Shown here one piece after another: positions 42,217 through 50,172 of a stretch of 64,000 nucleotides of DNA. Numbering within the stretch: the stretch's first letter is position 1; each line of letters opens with the position of its first letter. This DNA is from JAKAGZ01 sp964412105 (lineage in GTDB: Bacteria; Bacteroidota; Ignavibacteria; Ignavibacteriales; Ignavibacteriaceae), in the NCBI GenBank assembly GCA_964412105.1, contig CAYPNM010000008.1, forward strand, positions 1-64,000, written 5' to 3'. A program made the position numbers and the translations under genes. A model generated the notes under the pieces. That model saw only the letters and a program-made list of their open reading frames with translations, was not told the origin of the DNA and made no database searches.

Positions 42217-43902
42217 ATGGCAAAAGTTGTAAAAAAAGCAAAAAAGTCCTTAAGTGGGTTGGCATCGCATTCGGCCGGCAGTTCTTCAGTAGAAACATCG
42301 TCACTGAGGCCTGTTCAGGTTCTTAAAATGCCTCCCTGCTCAAATACTTGTCCTAATGGAACAAATATAAGAGAATTTCTTACCACCATTAGCCAATCAG
42401 AAGATTCCGGCAGAACATATCAGGAGTCTTTTGAAAAAGCTTGGAATATTTTAACGGAAAAGAACCCGTTCCCTGCGGTTTGTGGTAGAGTTTGTCCGCA
42501 TCCTTGCGAAACGGAGTGTAACAGAAATTTTAAAGATGGTGCAGTTGGAATAAATAATCTTGAAAGGTTTGTCGGAGACTTTGCGCTAAATAATGATTTT
42601 AATTTTAAAAAAATATCCGAAGAGACTTATGCTCAAAAAGTTGCTGTTATAGGAGCCGGACCTGCTGGACTTTCCTGCGCATATCAACTGGCAAGAAAGG
42701 GTTATACTGTAACAGTTTATGAAGCATTTAGCAAACCGGGTGGAATGTTGCGTTATGGTATTCCGGATTACAGATTACCAGTAGATATTCTTGATAAGGA
42801 AATAAAAAGAATTGAAGCACTCGGTGTTGAAATAAAATGTAACCAGATAATCGGAAAGGATATTCCTTACGAAGATTTGCAGAAAAATTATGATGCAATT
42901 TTCGTTGGCATTGGTGCTCACAAAGGTAAACTGCTTGGTCTTCCTAATGAAGAAGCTTCAAATGTTTATACAGGGACTGAATTTTTGCATAGAGTAAATT
43001 CAGGAGAAAAAATAGAAGTTGGAGATAAAGTACTCGTTGTAGGTGGAGGAGATACGGCTGTTGATGCAGCCCGTGTTTCAAGAAGGCTGGGTGCAAATGT
43101 TACGATCGTCTATAGACGCACAAAAAAAGAAATGCCCGCAATTGATGAAGAAATAGTAGGTGCAGAAGAAGAGGGTGTTATAATTGAATTGCTTGCTGCT
43201 CCCGTTGAATTTGAAAAAGAGAATGACAGGGTAACAAAGATGAAATGTCAAAGAATGGAACTGGGAGAACCGGATGAGTCCGGAAGAAGAAGACCTGTGC
43301 CAATTCCTGATTCATTCTTTACTTTGGATGCTACTGCAGTTATCGCAGCTATTAGCCAGGAGCCCGATTTTGATGGTCTTGATATGCTTCATGAAGGAAA
43401 GGACTGGATTAAGACAGATGAAAATGGAGCTACTCAAATACCGGATACCTTTGCAGGTGGTGATGCTCTTGAGCTCGGATTGGTTACTATTGCTATTTTT
43501 AATGGAAGAAAAGCAGCCGAAACCATTCACAACAGGTTTCAGAATATTACTCCGGAACCTGAAGAGAAATTGCCGCTTATTACTCACGACCATCTTGTCT
43601 TAAACTATTATGAAAGCAAGATAAGAAATGAACCCTTTAAACTTCCTCCTGAGGAAAGGCTAAAAGATCTAAATCTTGAAATTACATCCACATTGACTGA
43701 CGAGCAGGTTATTGAGGAAGCGAAAAGATGTATGAGCTGTGGTTCCTGTTTCGATTGTGGAACATGCTGGAGTTATTGTCAGGATCAGGCGATTGTGAAA
43801 CCTGTAATCAAACATCAGTCATATAAGTTTAAACTTGACTTTTGCAATGGATGTAAAAAATGTGCAGAAAATTGTCCGTGCGGATACATAGAAATGAGAT
43901 AA
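42217..43902 (+). CDS. dsrL: DsrL-like NAD(P)H:acceptor oxidoreductase (GltD family)
   Basis: This 561-residue FAD/iron-sulfur flavoprotein belongs to the glutamate-synthase small-subunit family. The N-terminal Cys-rich domain reads CSNTCPNGTN ... CGRVCPHPCETECNR. The FAD site is VAVIGAGPAGLSCAYQLA and the NAD(P) site is VLVVGGGDTAVDAARVSRRLG. Two C-terminal cluster motifs follow: CMSCGSCFDCGTCWSYC, then CNGCKKCAENCPCGY. This is the layout of DsrL, which links NAD(P)H to DsrAB. It lies between dsrABD-N and dsrC, supporting the assignment. DsrL is best known from sulfur oxidisers; a second type occurs with reductive DsrAB. Nucleotide preference is not determined here. Confidence 0.85.
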   Translation: MAKVVKKAKKSLSGLASHSAGSSSVETSSLRPVQVLKMPPCSNTCPNGTNIREFLTTISQSEDSGRTYQESFEKAWNILTEKNPFPAVCGRVCPHPCETECNRNFKDGAVGINNLERFVGDFALNNDFNFKKISEETYAQKVAVIGAGPAGLSCAYQLARKGYTVTVYEAFSKPGGMLRYGIPDYRLPVDILDKEIKRIEALGVEIKCNQIIGKDIPYEDLQKNYDAIFVGIGAHKGKLLGLPNEEASNVYTGTEFLHRVNSGEKIEVGDKVLVVGGGDTAVDAARVSRRLGANVTIVYRRTKKEMPAIDEEIVGAEEEGVIIELLAAPVEFEKENDRVTKMKCQRMELGEPDESGRRRPVPIPDSFFTLDATAVIAAISQEPDFDGLDMLHEGKDWIKTDENGATQIPDTFAGGDALELGLVTIAIFNGRKAAETIHNRFQNITPEPEEKLPLITHDHLVLNYYESKIRNEPFKLPPEERLKDLNLEITSTLTDEQVIEEAKRCMSCGSCFDCGTCWSYCQDQAIVKPVIKHQSYKFKLDFCNGCKKCAENCPCGYIEMR

Positions 43903-44030
43903 CAGGAAAAATTTAGAATGCGGTAAAACATTAAATACTGTTCCAAATTATGTATATAAATATTAGGACCAAGAGAGATCAGAGAAGTAAATAAATAAAT
44001 TTTTTATAAACAATTTTAAGGAATCAAACT

Positions 44031-44348
44031 ATGCCAGTATTTGAATATCAAGATCTTAAGGTAGAAGTGGACGAAGATGGTTTTATTCAGAAACCTGAAG
44101 AGTGGAATGAGGAAGTTGCAAAAGCACTTGCAACAACCGAAGATGTTCAGAATATGACTGAAGCTCATTGGAAAATTATTTACTATCTCCGCGATTATTA
44201 TAAAAAATATGGTATCGCTCCAATGATACGAAAACTCTGCAAGGAGACGGGTTTTACATTAAAGGAAATTTATGAATTATATCCATCGGGTCCGGCAAAA
44301 GGAGCCTGTAAAGTAGCAGGCTTAACAAAACCGACTGGTTGCGTATAA
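44031..44348 (+). CDS. dsrC: DsrC sulfur carrier protein
   Basis: DsrC (105 aa) carries sulfur between DsrAB and DsrMKJOP as a trisulfide linking its two C-terminal cysteines. Both are present: Cys93 (KGACKVAGL) and the penultimate Cys104 (PTGCV), 11 residues apart on the flexible arm. So it is a true DsrC and not a TusE- or RspA-like relative lacking one Cys. The N-terminal fold block FIQKPEEWNEEVAKALA is typical. A 128-nt leader with AAGGAAT separates it from dsrL, perhaps allowing extra expression of this abundant protein. Confidence 0.96.
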   Translation: MPVFEYQDLKVEVDEDGFIQKPEEWNEEVAKALATTEDVQNMTEAHWKIIYYLRDYYKKYGIAPMIRKLCKETGFTLKEIYELYPSGPAKGACKVAGLTKPTGCV

Positions 44349-44376
44349 ATATATTAATGCAATTTCCTAAAATAGG

Positions 44377-44919
44377 TTGAATGACAGCGATACTGAAATT
44401 ATAGAAGTTCAAATGCTTAATAAATTATTATTGCAGAAAAAAAATATCATAGTCGATAAATGGATAGATTCCATAATAATCTCATATCCAAAAGAGACTT
44501 ATGAATTTTTACGATTACAAAAAAATCGTTTCAGTAATCCTGCAGGTTATATAATATCCGACTGCGCTGAGAAGATTTTCAGCGAAATAATGAATGGATA
44601 CAATGTGGAAGCAATTAATCGATCGCTAAACGATATTATCAAGTTACGTGCGGTTCAGGATTTTTTGCCTTCACAGGCAGTAGGTTTTGTATTTATTCTA
44701 AAGCAAATAATACGGTCAGAAATTGATGTTGAAATTCATGATGGAAAAATATCACAGGAATTTTCTGAACTGGATAAGCGGATTGATAAAACTGCTCTAG
44801 CTGCATTCAACCTTTACGCTGAAGCAAGGGAAAAAATTTATCAAATCCGGCTAAAAGACTTAAAAGCAAGATTACCTTATAGCAAGGAAATTGACTTAAA
44901 CGGGAAGAGCAAAAATTAA
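44377..44919 (+). CDS. RsbRD N-terminal-like (globin-fold sensor) protein
   Basis: A 180-residue helical protein whose body (KNIIVDKWIDSIIISYP ... FSNPAGYIISDCAEKIFSEI ... LPSQAVGFVFILKQIIR) matches the RsbRD N-terminal domain family. From memory, such proteins lie before dsrM in many sulfate reducers. No STAS or kinase domain is attached. The start is uncertain: TTG 44377 has AGG too close, and the next in-frame ATG is at 44413. It is placed between dsrC and dsrM, so it may sense redox or ligand state and influence the DsrMKJOP complex. The biochemical role is unknown. Confidence 0.75.
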   Translation: MNDSDTEIIEVQMLNKLLLQKKNIIVDKWIDSIIISYPKETYEFLRLQKNRFSNPAGYIISDCAEKIFSEIMNGYNVEAINRSLNDIIKLRAVQDFLPSQAVGFVFILKQIIRSEIDVEIHDGKISQEFSELDKRIDKTALAAFNLYAEAREKIYQIRLKDLKARLPYSKEIDLNGKSKN

Positions 44920-44966
44920 ATTCATTGTTTTTGTGCTAATAGCAATGATAATTTGAAGGAAATTAG

Positions 44967-45959
44967 ATGAACATTATCTTTTCTCTGATTACGATCATTG
45001 TATTAATAATTGCAGCTATTCTAGGAGCTGGCACTGCAAAATTGGATTACTTGTTTGGAGTAATTTTCCCTTATGCGGGTATTTCAATTTTTATTTTTGG
45101 CATTGTGTACAGAGTTATTAAGTGGTCAAGATCACCGGTACCTTTTCATATTCCCACAGTCGCTGGACAACAGAAATCGCTTCCTTGGATAAAAAGCAGC
45201 AAACTGGAGAGTCCACATACATCGATTGGCGTTGTAGGAAGAATGCTGCTCGAAATTTTACTATTTCGATCTTTGTTCAGAAATACCAAAGGGGAATTAA
45301 AAGAGGGACCGAGGTTAGTATATGGTAGCAGCAAATATTTATGGTTTGGTGCAATTTTGTTTCACTGGTCTTTGTTGATTATAGTATTGCGCCATTTTAG
45401 ATTTTTTACCGAACCCGTTCCTTATTTCGTGAATGTATTGCAGAATTTTGACGGCTTTTTGCAAGTCGGGGTTCCGGGCCTTTTCATTACTGATATTCTC
45501 ATTGTAGCTGCTTTGCTTTATCTTGCTCTTAGGAGAATAACTGATTCAAAACTAAGATATATTTCACTTTCATCGGATTTTTTCCCTCTATTTCTTTTGC
45601 TTGGTATTGCTATTACCGGCATTCTTATGCGGTACTTTTTCAGGGAGGACCTTTTGAGTATAAAGGAACTGGCAATCGGGCTTTTTACTTTTCATCCCTT
45701 AGTACCTGTCGGCGTTGGTGTTTTATTTTATGTCCATTTATTTCTTGTGTCTGTTTTGCTTGCTTATTTCCCTTTCAGCAAGTTGCTGCATATGCCGGGG
45801 ATATTCCTTTCACCGACAAGAAATCTGGCTAATAACAGCAGGTCGAAAAGACACGTAAATCCTTGGAACTATCCTGTTCCGGTGCATACTTATGCGGAAT
45901 ATGAAGATGAATTTAGGGATAAAATGAAGGCTGCTGAATTGCCGCTTGAGAAAGATTAG
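44967..45959 (+). CDS. dsrM: DsrM, haem-b membrane subunit of the DsrMKJOP complex
   Basis: This 330-residue NarI-like cytochrome b has about six TM segments. Family blocks include YLWFGAILFHWSLLIIVLRHFRFF and FYVHLFLVSVLLAYFPFSKLLHMPG, which hold candidate haem-ligating His residues. The N terminus (about 1-75) has two extra hydrophobic segments, as in other DsrM proteins. It accepts electrons from menaquinol and passes them to DsrK in the cytoplasm. The gene starts 47 nt after the RsbRD-like gene with GAAGGA, and dsrK follows after 55 nt. Confidence 0.93.
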   Translation: MNIIFSLITIIVLIIAAILGAGTAKLDYLFGVIFPYAGISIFIFGIVYRVIKWSRSPVPFHIPTVAGQQKSLPWIKSSKLESPHTSIGVVGRMLLEILLFRSLFRNTKGELKEGPRLVYGSSKYLWFGAILFHWSLLIIVLRHFRFFTEPVPYFVNVLQNFDGFLQVGVPGLFITDILIVAALLYLALRRITDSKLRYISLSSDFFPLFLLLGIAITGILMRYFFREDLLSIKELAIGLFTFHPLVPVGVGVLFYVHLFLVSVLLAYFPFSKLLHMPGIFLSPTRNLANNSRSKRHVNPWNYPVPVHTYAEYEDEFRDKMKAAELPLEKD

Positions 45960-46014
45960 AATGATTATTAGCGATAAATATTGTTCATAAAATTCTGTTA
46001 GATAAGGATAAAGG

Positions 46015-47619
46015 ATGTCTGAATCAAAATTAAAACCTGAAGAATTAGCGGAACAAGTTGATTATGATATTTCCGGGGAAAATTGGTTAAATCCCTCAGT
46101 CGAGTTTAGACGTGGAGTTTTTAACTACAGCGGCACTCCGCAAAGTGTTGAATATTTACAGCAGCCCAATCCACGCAAGTGGCAACCTACCGACCCAGAC
46201 TGGAAACTTCCTGAAAACTGGAAAGAAATTATCTTAAAAGGCTTAAAAGATAGATTGCATAGGTTTCGTTCTCTTCAATTATTTATGGATATATGCGTTC
46301 GCTGCGGTGCTTGTGCGGATAAATGTCATTTCTTCTTAGGATCAGGCGATCCAAAGAATATGCCTGTGCTGAGGGCAGAACTTTTAAGGTCTGTTTATAG
46401 GAATGATTTTACTCTTGCTGGGAAACTCTTCGGAAAATTTTCAGGATCCCGCGAGCTAACAATTGATGTAGTCAAAGAGTGGTTTTATTATTTCTTTCAG
46501 TGCACCCAATGCAGGCGTTGTTCAGTATTTTGTCCTTATGGTATTGATACAGCGGAGATTACAATTTTAGTAAGAGAGCTCCTGAATTTAATTGGAATTA
46601 ATATTGATTGGATAATTACTCCAGTCGCTAATAGTTTCAGGACAGGAAATCACTTGGGTATCCAACCTCATGGTTTTAAAGACAGTATTGAATTTGCTGT
46701 TGATGAACTTGAATCAATTACAGGAATAAAGGTTGACGCTCCAATAAATAAAAAGGGTGCTGAAATTCTTTTTGTTGCTCCTTCCGCGGATTATTTCGGT
46801 ACACCACACTATTTCACCTTACTCGGTTATTTGGCTTTGTTTCATGAAATTGGGCTCGATTATACATGGAGCACTTATGCATCCGAAGGAGGTAACTTTG
46901 GTTCATTTATTTCGCATGATTTGATGAAATCTCTGAACGCGAAAATTTATGCAGAGGCTAAAAGGCTTGGCGTAAAATGGATACTCGGGGGGGAATGCGG
47001 GCATATGTGGAGGGTTCTGCATCAATATATGGATACTTTAAATGGACCCGCAGATTTTTTGGAACAACCTGTTTCTCCGATAACTGGCACTAGGTTTGAA
47101 AATACTAAATCCACAAAAATGGTTCACATCTGTGAATTTACATCGGATTTAATAAAGAATGATAAACTTAAGCTGGATAAAAATCGAAATAATCACTGGA
47201 GGGTAACGTTCCACGATTCGTGTAATCCCGCCAGGGCAATGGGATTGATTGAAGAGCCGCGATACATCATAAACAATGTTTGCAACAATTTCTTTGAAAT
47301 GCCCGATAACACAATTAAAGAACAAACATTTTGCTGTGGAAGTGGTGCGGGGCTTGGTACAGATGAAAATTTTGAAATGCGGATGCGCGGGGGTTTGCCA
47401 AGAGCAAATGCAGTTAAGTTCGTAAAGGAAGAGCATAATGTTAATTATTTAGGATGCATTTGCGCTATTGATAAAGCTACACTTCCTCCCTTAATGGATT
47501 ACTGGGTCGGAGGCGTGGAGGTTGGCGGCATTCACGAATTAGTCGGCAATGCATTGTTAATGAAAGGAGAAAAAGAAAGGACAACTGATTTACGCGGCGA
47601 TTCTTTATCAGTTAGTTAA
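46015..47619 (+). CDS. dsrK: DsrK, catalytic CCG-domain subunit of DsrMKJOP
   Basis: This 534-residue cytoplasmic iron-sulfur subunit should reduce the DsrC trisulfide. Two [4Fe-4S] motifs read CVRCGACADKCHFF and CTQCRRCSVFCPYG. The non-cubane cluster site includes FHDSCNPARAMG, FCCGSGAGLG and a terminal GCICAIDKA in place of a second CCG. This pattern is standard for DsrK. It partners with DsrM, and a 182-nt spacer with a strong stem-loop separates it from dsrJ. A paralogue is at 28486-29955. Confidence 0.94.
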   Translation: MSESKLKPEELAEQVDYDISGENWLNPSVEFRRGVFNYSGTPQSVEYLQQPNPRKWQPTDPDWKLPENWKEIILKGLKDRLHRFRSLQLFMDICVRCGACADKCHFFLGSGDPKNMPVLRAELLRSVYRNDFTLAGKLFGKFSGSRELTIDVVKEWFYYFFQCTQCRRCSVFCPYGIDTAEITILVRELLNLIGINIDWIITPVANSFRTGNHLGIQPHGFKDSIEFAVDELESITGIKVDAPINKKGAEILFVAPSADYFGTPHYFTLLGYLALFHEIGLDYTWSTYASEGGNFGSFISHDLMKSLNAKIYAEAKRLGVKWILGGECGHMWRVLHQYMDTLNGPADFLEQPVSPITGTRFENTKSTKMVHICEFTSDLIKNDKLKLDKNRNNHWRVTFHDSCNPARAMGLIEEPRYIINNVCNNFFEMPDNTIKEQTFCCGSGAGLGTDENFEMRMRGGLPRANAVKFVKEEHNVNYLGCICAIDKATLPPLMDYWVGGVEVGGIHELVGNALLMKGEKERTTDLRGDSLSVS

Positions 47620-47699
47620 TCAGAAAAGCTGTTTGTTCTTTTAATAATTGGGTTTGAATGTTAAAGATTTTCAATTTGTAGAATGGGTCTATAGAATAA

Positions 47700-47781
47700 T
47701 TCTTCGCAGTTCTCTTTTTCGTTATTTATTTCGTGCTGACCCCGCGTAATAATCTAAGGTTGCTCAGAGGACTGCGAAGAA
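47700..47781 (+). promoter_or_regulatory. 16-bp stem-loop between dsrK and dsrJ
   Basis: The arms are TTCTTCGCAGTTCTCT (47700-47715) and AGAGGACTGCGAAGAA (47766-47781). They pair over 16 positions with one G-U, enclosing a 50-nt loop. The right arm ends about 20 nt before the dsrJ ATG at 47802, with GATTTTAACAGG between. It lacks a T run directly at the stem, so RNA processing, mRNA stability or translational control of dsrJOP is as likely as termination. A relic of a small mobile repeat is another possibility. Confidence 0.6.
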
Positions 47782-47801
47782 GATTTTAACAGGTAATAAT
47801 T

Positions 47802-48197
47802 ATGTATGATTCTGGGAAAATAATAGTCGGATTAATCATTTTTGTCGGTTTGTTTACTTCACCATTTTGGTACGATGCGAACAGCAAAGCGGGTGAGAAA
47901 CCTGATTTAGTTTTGCCGGCAAAAGAAAACCAAAAAGCATGCGTAGAAAGCGCTGCTTTTATGCGCTCCAGTCATATGGTTTTGCTAAATGATTGGAGAA
48001 ATGAATTTGTCAGGGAGAATGTAACGACATATACATCAAGCAATGGCAAAACATATGATATGAGCTTAACAAATACTTGCATGAATTGTCATTCAAATTC
48101 CTCACAATTTTGTGATCGCTGTCATACTTATATGGACGTTTCACCCTATTGCTGGGATTGTCATATAGAACCGAACAATCCGGAGAGTTCAAAATGA
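47802..48197 (+). CDS. dsrJ: DsrJ, trihaem periplasmic cytochrome c
   Basis: DsrJ (131 aa) has an N-terminal hydrophobic anchor (about 7-24) and three haem motifs: CMNCH (C93-H97), CDRCH (C104-H108) and CWDCH (C117-H121). Cys47 in the KACVESAAFMRSSHMVLL segment matches the conserved cysteine reported as the unusual His/Cys haem ligand in DsrJ. It sits on the periplasmic side of DsrMKJOP and exchanges electrons with DsrO. The stop overlaps the dsrO start (ATGA). Confidence 0.94.
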   Translation: MYDSGKIIVGLIIFVGLFTSPFWYDANSKAGEKPDLVLPAKENQKACVESAAFMRSSHMVLLNDWRNEFVRENVTTYTSSNGKTYDMSLTNTCMNCHSNSSQFCDRCHTYMDVSPYCWDCHIEPNNPESSK

Positions 48198-48997
48198 ATA
48201 TTGACCGAAGGAAGTTTTTTAAGATACTTGGATTTTCAACAATCGGACTGGCAGCCGGCAAACTGTCCAATATTTATTCAAAAAATAAAGTAGTAAAATT
48301 TATTTCTAAAACTGCCGGTTCTTCAAAAGAATTTATCAGCAAAAGAATTTTGGCAAAGAAAAGATATGCAATGGTTGTAGATTTGAGAAAGTGTATTTCT
48401 CAACAAGGCTGCACAAAATGTATAGATGCGTGCAATAGGACACACAATATTCCCGACTTTGGCGAGGATAAAGATGAAATAAAATGGATTTGGAAGGAGC
48501 CATATGAAAATACTTTTGTTGATCAGGAAAATTTTTATATGACAGAAAAGTATAATGATAAAATGGTTCCTGTTTTCTGTAACAACTGTGATAACCCGCC
48601 ATGTGTTAATGTCTGTCCTACGCAGGCAACATGGCAGCGTGACGACGGAATAGTGATGATGGACTGGCACAGGTGCATCGGATGTAGGTATTGTATGGCT
48701 GCTTGTCCTTATGGGTCTAGGAGTTTTAATTGGAGAGATCCGCGACCTTTCATTAAAAATATCAATCCGGATTTTCCAACCCGCATGAAAGGAGTAGTTG
48801 AAAAGTGTACTTTCTGTGATGAAAGGGTGTCACAAGGACTTTCACCGGCTTGTGTTGAGGCTTGTACCGAAAAAGCGATGGTATTTGGAAATCTTAATGA
48901 CTCCGAATCTGAAGTGCGACAGTTATTAAAAGAAAATTTTTCAATAAGGCGAAAACCCGGTTTGGGTACGAATCCTGAAATATATTATCTCGTATAG
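48194..48997 (+). CDS. dsrO: DsrO, Tat-exported four-cluster ferredoxin
   Basis: The start is ATG 48194 (267 aa), because it overlaps the dsrJ stop as ATGA and gives a twin-arginine signal (NIDRRKFFKILGFSTIGLAAG) at the very N terminus; an upstream in-frame start lies inside dsrJ. Cluster motifs are CISQQGCTKCIDACNR, CNNCDNPPCVNVCP, CIGCRYCMAACPYG and CTFCDERV...CVEACT. DsrO transfers electrons between DsrJ and DsrP in the periplasm. dsrP follows after 8 nt. Confidence 0.94.
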   Translation: MNIDRRKFFKILGFSTIGLAAGKLSNIYSKNKVVKFISKTAGSSKEFISKRILAKKRYAMVVDLRKCISQQGCTKCIDACNRTHNIPDFGEDKDEIKWIWKEPYENTFVDQENFYMTEKYNDKMVPVFCNNCDNPPCVNVCPTQATWQRDDGIVMMDWHRCIGCRYCMAACPYGSRSFNWRDPRPFIKNINPDFPTRMKGVVEKCTFCDERVSQGLSPACVEACTEKAMVFGNLNDSESEVRQLLKENFSIRRKPGLGTNPEIYYLV

Positions 48998-49005
48998 GTT
49001 TAAAT

Positions 49006-50163
49006 ATGTTAGAGTATGCTTTAAAAGGGAATAAAAAATATTGGAGCTGGCTCTTCTTTCTCGCTCTGGTAATTATAGTAGGTATTTATTTCTACTTCCG
49101 GCAATTAAGCTATGGACTGGGAATTACAGGGATGAGCAGGAATATTAGCTGGGGTCTTTATATTGCACAATTCACATTTATTGTAGGTGTTGCGGCTTCT
49201 GCTGTAATGGTTGTGCTTCCATATTACCTGCACGATTATAAAGCCTTTGGCAAAATTACAATACTGGGCGAGTTTCTAGCTATAGCTTCCGTTATAATGT
49301 GCATTCTTTTTGTTTTTGTTGATTTGGGACAGCCCTGGAGAGTGCTTAATATTTTTTTATATCCAACCTTTCATTCACTAATGTTTTGGGATGTAATTGC
49401 TTTAAGCGGTTATCTTGTAATTAATGTGATTATAACTCACGTAACACTGAACTCAGAATTTGAATCAATAGCTCCACCGCGGTGGATAAAACCGATTATT
49501 ATATTATCTATTCCATGGGCTATTAGTATTCATACTGTTACAGCATTTTTGCTTTCAGGTTTAGCTGGCAGACCATTTTGGTTAACCGCTATTCTTGCAC
49601 CTAGATTTTTAGCATCAGCATTTTCGGCAGGTCCGGCATTACTGGTCATTTTTTGCCTGATCATAAAAAAGCTAACTAAGTTTGACCCAGGTGATAAAGC
49701 GATAAAGGAATTAGGGTTGATTATTACTTATGCGATGTGTGTAAATGTTTTCTTCATCTTAATGGAGTTCTTTACAACTCTTTATAGTGCTATTCCCGAA
49801 CACGTTTCACATTTTCAGTATCTCTATTTAGGCCTCGATGGAAAAACAAAATTAGTTCCCTGGATGTGGACATCAGCTGTACTTTCCGTTTTATCGTTAG
49901 TATTTCTTCTTATTCCAAAGTTACGAAACAATCATAGAATATTAATTTTCACGTGTTCAATGGTTTTCTTGTCAATCTGGATTGATAAGGGATTAGGGTT
50001 AATAATAACTGGGTTTATTCCAACTCCTTTTGGTAAGGTGGTCCAATACTGGCCTACAGTTCCGGAAGCTTTAATCTCTTTGTCAATCTGGGCAATTGGA
50101 ATTTTCTTGATTACAATTTTTTATAAAATCACTCTTTCCGTAAGAAGAGTTTTAGAAATTTAA
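49006..50163 (+). CDS. dsrP: DsrP, NrfD-family quinone-interacting membrane subunit
   Basis: DsrP (385 aa) has about ten TM segments and NrfD-family blocks such as GMSRNISWGLYIAQFTFIVGVAASAVMV and FVDLGQPWRVLNIFLYPTFHSLMFWDV. It should exchange electrons between the quinone pool and DsrO. The gene follows dsrO by 8 nt and precedes the FAD/rhodanese gene by 9 nt, so the operon continues without break. It has no cytochrome extension, in contrast to the NrfD-like protein at 31461-33332. Confidence 0.94.
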   Translation: MLEYALKGNKKYWSWLFFLALVIIVGIYFYFRQLSYGLGITGMSRNISWGLYIAQFTFIVGVAASAVMVVLPYYLHDYKAFGKITILGEFLAIASVIMCILFVFVDLGQPWRVLNIFLYPTFHSLMFWDVIALSGYLVINVIITHVTLNSEFESIAPPRWIKPIIILSIPWAISIHTVTAFLLSGLAGRPFWLTAILAPRFLASAFSAGPALLVIFCLIIKKLTKFDPGDKAIKELGLIITYAMCVNVFFILMEFFTTLYSAIPEHVSHFQYLYLGLDGKTKLVPWMWTSAVLSVLSLVFLLIPKLRNNHRILIFTCSMVFLSIWIDKGLGLIITGFIPTPFGKVVQYWPTVPEALISLSIWAIGIFLITIFYKITLSVRRVLEI

Positions 50164-50172
50164 TATGTTAAA

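Noticed and set aside
37556..44348. Reading the dsr set as sulfur-oxidising because of dsrL
   Set aside because: dsrD and qmoABC are present and dsrEFH absent, which favours the reductive direction; kept as an open question only through the DsrL finding.
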